From: an uncultured Bacteroidaceae bacterium
GTDB lineage: Bacteria > Bacteroidota > Bacteroidia > Bacteroidales > Bacteroidaceae
Length of the DNA stretch: 37,067 nt
NCBI GenBank assembly: GCA_905235565.1
Contig: CAJOLR010000014.1
Span: forward strand, 1 to 37,067
Direction: 5' to 3'
Under the pieces are notes generated by a model that worked only from the letters and a program-made list of their open reading frames with translations, had not been told where the DNA came from and ran no database searches. Within the stretch, counting starts at the first letter, position 1. Each line of letters starts with the position of its first letter. The translations under genes and the position numbers were made by a program. Positions 32,348-37,067 of this stretch are shown in pieces.

Positions 32348-33409
32348 ATGTATTCTATCTATGACTATGCCCATAATGGGATTCTCTATCTGAACAATAT
32401 TCTTAGACCACGACACAAGCAGCTTTCACAGCTGATGATCTATTCCACCACGGCATGCCAGTCCAGATGCAGGCACTGCAATATATGGAAGAAGGAGGTA
32501 GAACACCTGTTGCTTGATGACATAATAAGGATCATGCAGAGCCGGTGCGTGACCAGACATACTACCGTGGGGCTGGAAGGCGGTGAGTTCATACTGCACC
32601 CTCAGGCCGATGAGATAATGGCCTGGTTCAGGGATAACCATCCCAATTATACGCTGCTGTCCAACTGCCTTGCTGCAGGTAAAGTGATTAACGCCGTACG
32701 GCGTCACAAGCCCAGACACCTGTACGTGTCGCTTGACGGTAATCGCGAGACATACCGGCGAATGCGCGGGCGAGACGGTTATGAACGGGTTATCAGGGTA
32801 GTGGAGGCACTGAAGAATGAGGTGCCGCTTTCGCTGATGTTCTGTCTGTCGCCCTGGAACACGTTTGATGACATGGAGTTTGTAATTGACGTGGCTAAAA
32901 GGTATGGTGTTGATGTACGTATTGGGATATACGGTACGTTGGCTTTCTTTGATACCACAAGCGGGCTGCTGGCTGCAGATGACTTTCTGAAACAGATTCC
33001 GCAGACGATTCACGAAACGAGCGAGAACTTTGACTTTTTGGCGCTTTACGACGAGTGGTGCAACGGGAACCTGCGTCTGCGTTGCCAGAGTATAATGAGC
33101 AGCCTGGTAATACACAGCAATGGTGATGTGCCGCTGTGCCAGAACCTTGATGTTATACTGGGAAATATACACAACCAGACGCTTGATGAGATATTCAACG
33201 GTGAACCATCATGCAAGACGCAGTGCCGATACTCATGCGATTGTAACGGATGCTGGATCAATTTCCACCGGAAGTATGACATTATACTAATGCGTAACCT
33301 GGAGCGGATAATGCCTAAATGGCTGATTGAGAAATTTTATGGACAATATCGGTGGACCAAGGATAACAGAATGACATACAGACAATTTCTAAAGGGGAAG
33401 AGACTATGA
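32348..33409 (+). CDS. Radical SAM enzyme with SPASM-like C-terminal cysteines
   Basis: This 353-residue protein has the [4Fe-4S] motif CQSRCRHC (residues 38-45, CxxxCxxC) followed by NIWKKE, a GLEGGEF glycine-rich strand, and a strand LYVSLDGNRETYRRMRG typical of the radical SAM barrel. The C-terminal part has further cysteines (LRCQS, PLCQN, then CKTQCRYSCDCNGCW near residue 300), consistent with an auxiliary-cluster SPASM or twitch-like domain. The reaction is unknown. It overlaps the Gfo/Idh gene by 4 bases, so the two enzymes likely act together. No small precursor peptide gene is evident nearby, which argues somewhat against peptide maturation and toward a sugar, lipid or small-molecule substrate. 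Confidence 0.85.
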   Translation: MYSIYDYAHNGILYLNNILRPRHKQLSQLMIYSTTACQSRCRHCNIWKKEVEHLLLDDIIRIMQSRCVTRHTTVGLEGGEFILHPQADEIMAWFRDNHPNYTLLSNCLAAGKVINAVRRHKPRHLYVSLDGNRETYRRMRGRDGYERVIRVVEALKNEVPLSLMFCLSPWNTFDDMEFVIDVAKRYGVDVRIGIYGTLAFFDTTSGLLAADDFLKQIPQTIHETSENFDFLALYDEWCNGNLRLRCQSIMSSLVIHSNGDVPLCQNLDVILGNIHNQTLDEIFNGEPSCKTQCRYSCDCNGCWINFHRKYDIILMRNLERIMPKWLIEKFYGQYRWTKDNRMTYRQFLKGKRL

Positions 33410-34440
33410 TAAACAAGTTGATTGAGCGGTATAAGAGAATGCGGACAGAGCACTACCTGAACCAGAGCTACAGCGGACAATATGCATTTGTAGGGATGGG
33501 ACAACATTCAATCTGCAACCTGTATCCGGTGCTAAGGTATCTTGGAGTCAGGTTGAAATATATATGTGTCACGTCTGAGCGCAAGGCCCGGCTGGTAGAG
33601 AGCCGGTTTCCCGATGTGAAAGCTACTGTCTTTCTTGATGAGATTCTGGATGATAAGGAGATTGACGGGATTTTTGTGTCAGCTGCCCCATCAGCTCATT
33701 TCCGTATTGCGTCAAAGGTGCTTCATAGCGGCAAGTCTCTGTTTATCGAGAAGCCTCCTTGTGAGACTCTGGATGAACTGGAGTTGCTGATAGAGCTCCA
33801 GGACATTAAGGGCTCCAATGTGGCGATGGTCGGGCTGCAGAAACGGTATGCACCTGCCATGCAGGTGCTAAAGAAACGGCTGCGCAGGGGGTATGTCACT
33901 AATTATGATCTTCACTACTGCACAGGGACTTATCCTGAGGGTAATGCCTTGCTTGATCTGTATATCCACCCGCTGGATATGGTGACATACCTTTTTGGCA
34001 AGGCCGAGGTTCTTGCATGCCGTAAGGTGGCTGACTGCTCATATATCCTGATGCTGCGCCACGGGAATACAGTGGGGACTCTTGAACTCTCTACTGCTTA
34101 CTCATGGAACGATGCCGAGGAAACTCTTTCAGTTTGCACAAGTTCAGGTATATTCCGCCTGGGGAATATGGAACGGCTGACATACCGGCCAAGACCCGTT
34201 AAACTGTTTTCCGTTCCTATGGAAAAAGTCTTACCGCATCATACGGTTGAGAAAGTTCTATTCCAGTCCTGTCATATTATGGGTGGGCTGATAAATAACC
34301 AGGTCTATACCCAAGGGTTTTACGGCGAGATTAAGGCGTTCCTTGATGCGGTTGAAGGTAAGAGTATTGACGTACGAAGCAGCCTCCAGATGATAAGAGG
34401 AACGTACGGATTGTTGTCGGATAGTGCTTGTTTTTCTTGA
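33406..34440 (+). CDS. Gfo/Idh/MocA-family oxidoreductase
   Basis: The 344-residue protein starts with a basic segment (about 25 residues), then a Rossmann fold with YAFVGMGQHSICNLYPVLR near residue 27. The family's EKP motif is in LFIEKPPCETLDELE near 115, and GLQKRYAPAMQVLKKRL near 143 is the usual start of the second domain. TYPEGNALLDLYIHPLDMVTYLFG carries the conserved Asp and His of the active-site region. These enzymes oxidise or reduce sugars and cyclitols with NAD(P). Coupling by ATGA overlap to the radical SAM gene suggests sequential steps on one substrate. There is no signal peptide, so it acts in the cytoplasm. Confidence 0.87.
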   Translation: MINKLIERYKRMRTEHYLNQSYSGQYAFVGMGQHSICNLYPVLRYLGVRLKYICVTSERKARLVESRFPDVKATVFLDEILDDKEIDGIFVSAAPSAHFRIASKVLHSGKSLFIEKPPCETLDELELLIELQDIKGSNVAMVGLQKRYAPAMQVLKKRLRRGYVTNYDLHYCTGTYPEGNALLDLYIHPLDMVTYLFGKAEVLACRKVADCSYILMLRHGNTVGTLELSTAYSWNDAEETLSVCTSSGIFRLGNMERLTYRPRPVKLFSVPMEKVLPHHTVEKVLFQSCHIMGGLINNQVYTQGFYGEIKAFLDAVEGKSIDVRSSLQMIRGTYGLLSDSACFS

Positions 34441-34447
34441 AAACTGA

Positions 34448-34474
34448 GGACATAACCTTGTGGGCTATGTCCTT
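34448..34474 (+). terminator. Hairpin after the Gfo/Idh gene
   Basis: AGGACATA (34448-34455) pairs with TATGTCCT (34467-34474), 8 bp, just 8 bases after the stop. Only a weak T-rich stretch follows, so it is a possible rather than a clear terminator. Confidence 0.45.
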
Positions 34475-34629
34475 GTATGGTGGTCAGAAAGGCCCAGCTT
34501 GAAATATTGCTTCGAAGGCAGTTGGTTTCACGCCCTCTGACAACAATCTGACAATGCAATAAAAATATATAATAACCAAGACTACCAAATATTTCATAGG
34601 AAAAGTAACTTGAAGATATGTTTTATTCA

Positions 34630-34637
34630 TATCTTTG
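34630..34637 (+). promoter_or_regulatory. -7 box for the small-ORF/retropepsin pair
   Basis: TATCTTTG is a perfect TAnnTTTG box 24 bases before the first ATG. The nearest upstream candidate, CTTG at 34609-34612, is spaced a little short at 17 bases. Confidence 0.55.
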
Positions 34638-34661
34638 CAAAATCATGTTTGAATAAGAATT

Positions 34662-34853
34662 ATGCAGTTAGTCAGCAGCAATGGTATTGTGCTTCTTGAA
34701 CACGAGAAGCATATTAGAAAGAGAGCGGATAATTCAACTCTCCATGTCAGACGTTTGACGCAAGGCATAAAAAAAACCGTTCAACCGGAATTAATGAGTG
34801 AGGAGGATTTTTTCAGAAGAGTTATCAGGAACACAGAAGATGCCAACATTTAA
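34662..34853 (+). CDS. Small protein of unknown function upstream of the retropepsin-like gene
   Basis: A 63-residue, basic-to-mixed charge protein (EHEKHIRKRADN, RRLTQGIKK, then the acidic MSEEDFF segment). There is no signal peptide, membrane segment or cysteine. I do not recognise the family. The ATG lies 24 bases after a good -7 box, and the stop overlaps the next gene's start by 14 bases in another frame, so coupled translation is likely. It could be a partner, substrate or regulator of the protease; a chance ORF is less likely given promoter and overlap. Confidence 0.6.
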   Translation: MQLVSSNGIVLLEHEKHIRKRADNSTLHVRRLTQGIKKTVQPELMSEEDFFRRVIRNTEDANI

Positions 34854-35253
34854 GAAGCAATATCCTACTACCGTGGAAAGCGTTCTTACCGAGTGTGATA
34901 TTTACTCGGATGACGGTCATAAGTTTCATGCCGAATGTGCCATGTGGGATACAGGCGCTGACACCACTATTATTTCTTCACGCATAGTCCGCGAACTCCA
35001 GTTGCAACCGTATAAACAGGGAGGAATATCTGGCATTGGCGGTTCAACGGGTTCAAATGTTTATCTTGTACATGTTCATGTTCCTACTGGCGATGTGGTG
35101 ACATATGTTGAGGTCATGGAAAGTGATTTTGACGACATTGACATACTGATTGGTATGGATATTATTGTATTTGGGGATTTCCTCATTACCAACGCTGATG
35201 GCAAGACCACATTCCAGTTTCGTACACCAAGTCAGGGTGGGGTGGAACTTTAA
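34840..35253 (+). CDS. Retropepsin-like aspartic protease, single domain
   Basis: From the ATG at 34840 the product is 137 residues. The active-site motif DTGAD is at residues 37-41 (CAMWDTGADTTIIS), and IDILIGMDII at 100-109 matches the second conserved retropepsin motif; a glycine-rich flap-like GGISGIGGSTGS lies at 61-72. A single domain with one catalytic Asp must dimerise to be active, as in retroviral proteases. There is no signal peptide, so it is cytoplasmic. An upstream GTG at 34798 is in frame but adds poorly supported residues. Overlap with the preceding small gene suggests a two-gene unit. No other retroelement gene is near. Confidence 0.82.
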   Translation: MPTFKKQYPTTVESVLTECDIYSDDGHKFHAECAMWDTGADTTIISSRIVRELQLQPYKQGGISGIGGSTGSNVYLVHVHVPTGDVVTYVEVMESDFDDIDILIGMDIIVFGDFLITNADGKTTFQFRTPSQGGVEL

Positions 35254-35292
35254 TCCTCAAACATAGCTTTAACGCAGATTGTATTTGAAACA

Positions 35293-35337
35293 AATATCCT
35301 CTCAAGTAATAAAATAGTTACAGAGGGGATATTTTTT
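35293..35337 (+). terminator. Intrinsic terminator after the retropepsin-like gene
   Basis: AATATCC plus TCT pairs with AGA plus GGATATT (two-base bulge), followed by TTTTTT. It separates the protease unit from cstA. Confidence 0.65.
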
Positions 35338-35338
35338 G

Positions 35339-35346
35339 TAATTTTG
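35339..35346 (+). promoter_or_regulatory. -7 box for cstA
   Basis: TAATTTTG fits TAnnTTTG and starts directly after the terminator T-run, 36 bases before the ATG. No clear -33 element is visible. Confidence 0.5.
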
Positions 35347-35382
35347 CGGCTTGTAAGTGAGAATATAGTATAACATAACAAT

Positions 35383-36807
35383 ATGGTAACGTTCGTGATA
35401 GCTTTGATAGTCCTGGTGCTGGGCTATGTGTTCTACGGAAAATTCATTGAGCGTCTGTTTGGGGCCGATCCCAAACGTGAGGTGCCGGCTACGGCTATGG
35501 CCGACGGCGTGGATTATATTGCTATGCCCACGTGGAAGGCCTATATGATCCAGTTCCTGAACATTGCGGGTCTGGGTCCGATATTCGGCGCCATCATGGG
35601 TGCCAAGTTCGGTACGGCATCATACCTGTGGATTGTTTTCGGAACCATCTTTGCGGGTAGCGTGCATGACTATCTGTCGGGAATGATTTCATTGAGGCAC
35701 GGAGGAGAGAGCCTGCCGCAGCTGGTAGGGCGCTATCTGGGGTCATCGGTACAGAAGGTGTTCATGGTGTTCTCCATGATTCTGCTTGTGCTGGTGGGTG
35801 CGGTGTTCGTATCGCAGCCGGCCGATATACTGGTGCGTCTTACAGGCGGCGCTATAGGTATAAATACCTGGATTGCCATCATCTTTGTCTATTATCTGCT
35901 GGCCACACTCTTCCCCATTGACAAAATCATTGGCCGCTTCTATCCCATATTCGGTGCAGCGCTGCTGTTTATGGCAATCGGTATTATGATTGCGCTGTTT
36001 GTCAACCATCCGCCGCTCCCGGAGATGTGGAAGGGATTCGGAGTCAAGTATGACAAGAACCCCATATTCCCCATGATGTTCATATCCATTGCCTGCGGTG
36101 CCATAAGCGGATTCCACGCAACGCAGTCGCCCCTTATGGCCCGATGCATTACCAATGAGAGCCGGGGCAGGGTGGTGTTCTACGGCGCAATGGTATCCGA
36201 GGGTATCGTGGCCCTTATCTGGGCGGCCGCCGCAACGGCTTACTTTGGCGAGCACGGAACGGACTTTACCGCCGCTCAGATTGTGCTTGACATTTCCAAG
36301 ACCTGGCTGGGTAAGGTGGGCGGCATCCTGGCTGTTGTGGGTGTGGTCGCTGCGCCTATCTCATCGGGCGATACCGCTCTGCGTTCGGCACGTCTTATTG
36401 TGGCCGATTTCTTCAAGATCAGGCAGAAGTCCATAGGCAGCCGTTTGGCCATCAGTATCCCGCTGTTTGTAATCACCTTCTTTGCACTCTTCTACAGCCT
36501 GCGTGACAAGGAGGGATTCAATATAATCTGGCGTTACTTTGCGTGGTCCAACCAGACACTTGCGGTATTCACGCTGTGGGCTGTGACCGTTTATCTGACC
36601 AGACACCGTAAGAACGTGCTTGTTACGCTTATCCCGGCCATGTTCATGACCGTGGTAACAGTGACCTACATCTTCATGGCGCCCGAAGGATTCCGTCTGG
36701 CTCCGTGGATTGCCTATATCATTGCCGGCGTAACGGCATTGGCGTTCCTGGCTATTTATCTTACTTGGAAAAGTCGTTTTGACAAACAAAATATCGCAGA
36801 AAAATGA
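35383..36807 (+). CDS. cstA: Carbon starvation protein CstA family transporter
   Basis: The 474-residue protein has about 12-13 membrane segments. Family motifs are DGVDYIAMPTWKAYMIQFLNIAGLGPIFGAIMG (residues about 42-74), a VHDYLSGMISLRHGG stretch near 105, and GAISGFHATQSPLMARC near 243. CstA family members import peptides and, in E. coli, pyruvate. This short version without the long C-terminal extension is usual in Bacteroidota. It overlaps the downstream kinase-like gene by 4 bases (ATGA). Confidence 0.93.
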   Translation: MVTFVIALIVLVLGYVFYGKFIERLFGADPKREVPATAMADGVDYIAMPTWKAYMIQFLNIAGLGPIFGAIMGAKFGTASYLWIVFGTIFAGSVHDYLSGMISLRHGGESLPQLVGRYLGSSVQKVFMVFSMILLVLVGAVFVSQPADILVRLTGGAIGINTWIAIIFVYYLLATLFPIDKIIGRFYPIFGAALLFMAIGIMIALFVNHPPLPEMWKGFGVKYDKNPIFPMMFISIACGAISGFHATQSPLMARCITNESRGRVVFYGAMVSEGIVALIWAAAATAYFGEHGTDFTAAQIVLDISKTWLGKVGGILAVVGVVAAPISSGDTALRSARLIVADFFKIRQKSIGSRLAISIPLFVITFFALFYSLRDKEGFNIIWRYFAWSNQTLAVFTLWAVTVYLTRHRKNVLVTLIPAMFMTVVTVTYIFMAPEGFRLAPWIAYIIAGVTALAFLAIYLTWKSRFDKQNIAEK

Positions 36808-37067
36808 AAGAACCGTTTGTTATAACCATCAGCCGCGAGGTTGGCTCAGGCGGCAGGACTATCGGCCGTAAACTGGCAGAAAAACTGGGCGTACGTTTCA
36901 GTGACAAGGAACTCGTTGATGAGCTCCAGAAGAAACTCAATCTTACTGTAGACAGCATAGAGGAGCTTAAGGGTAAGAAAAAGCGCTGGCTGGATGATTT
37001 CATCCAGATGGTGGCTCCGGTGCCCATGAGCGGCATGCTGGTGGACGGTGACAGCGATTACATAAGC
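36804..37067 (+). CDS. Cytidylate kinase-like protein, 5' part
   Basis: The ATG at 36804 overlaps the cstA stop, and the frame is open to the window end (88 codons). The start FVITISREVGSGGRTIGRKLAEKLG is the P-loop nucleotide-binding motif of the cytidylate-kinase-like family (Cytidylate_kin2), followed by FSDKELVDEL. These proteins resemble CMP kinase but lie outside the canonical cmk locus and are often of unknown substrate. The C-terminal half is outside the window. Coupling to cstA suggests coexpression. Confidence 0.85.
   Translation, partial: MKEPFVITISREVGSGGRTIGRKLAEKLGVRFSDKELVDELQKKLNLTVDSIEELKGKKKRWLDDFIQMVAPVPMSGMLVDGDSDYIS

Noticed and set aside
32348-34440. A ribosomally made peptide (RiPP) cluster around the radical SAM gene
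   Set aside because: I found no small precursor-like gene, RRE-like domain, peptidase or transporter between 31546 and 34661 that would support it; the neighbour is a sugar-type oxidoreductase.
34662-35253. A retroelement or retron remnant
   Set aside because: Only the retropepsin-like domain is present; there is no reverse transcriptase, integrase or terminal repeat nearby. Cellular bacterial proteins of this fold are known.

Overview
The window looks like a chromosomal segment of a Bacteroidales bacterium (phylum Bacteroidota). The evidence is the TAnnTTTG-type -7 promoter boxes in front of many genes, the general lack of strong Shine-Dalgarno sequences, paired TonB-dependent receptors, a fused DAHP synthase/chorismate mutase, and outer-membrane barrel and lipoprotein families typical of that order. 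I could run no searches, so names rest on motifs and recall of families.

Bases 1-9912 are a cobalamin region. The 3' part of cbiD lies on the plus strand. Opposite it is a minus-strand operon under a cobalamin riboswitch: two TonB-dependent receptors, an exported CbiK-type chelatase lipoprotein, then a BtuF-BtuC-BtuD-like ABC importer. A nested palindromic repeat sits between the convergent ends. Bases 9960-21248 hold a CPA2 antiporter, a six-gene minus-strand operon (recJ, recQ, DAHP synthase-chorismate mutase, SGNH hydrolase, ABC-2 ATPase and permease) and an exported C1 cysteine peptidase. Bases 21361-26647 hold a tandem Rid-domain protein, L-asparaginase, a sugar-nucleotide epimerase, an intergenic region with an 81-bp tandem repeat and a terminator, and gdhA. 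After gdhA comes a 34-bp direct repeat enclosing tight hairpins, then a 983-residue receiver/ATP-grasp protein.

The most interesting part is 29801-34440. One gene encodes an ECF sigma factor, a transmembrane helix, a periplasmic-type linker and a C-terminal outer-membrane beta-barrel in a single reading frame. It is followed by a small lipoprotein gene and by a radical SAM / Gfo-Idh-MocA gene pair. All three transcription units are preceded by the same bipartite motif, TGCAGT(C/A), exactly 15 bases, GGACT(A/T)TAT. I infer that this is the promoter recognised by the fused sigma factor, so the segment would be a self-contained autoregulated envelope-sensing regulon whose outputs are a lipoprotein and a two-enzyme module. 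The first two promoters also overlap a palindrome, and the third feeds a leader with a terminator-like hairpin.

The right end holds a small gene overlapping a single-domain retropepsin-like protease, then cstA overlapping a cytidylate-kinase-like gene cut by the window edge. No tRNA, rRNA, CRISPR array or recognisable transposase gene was seen.
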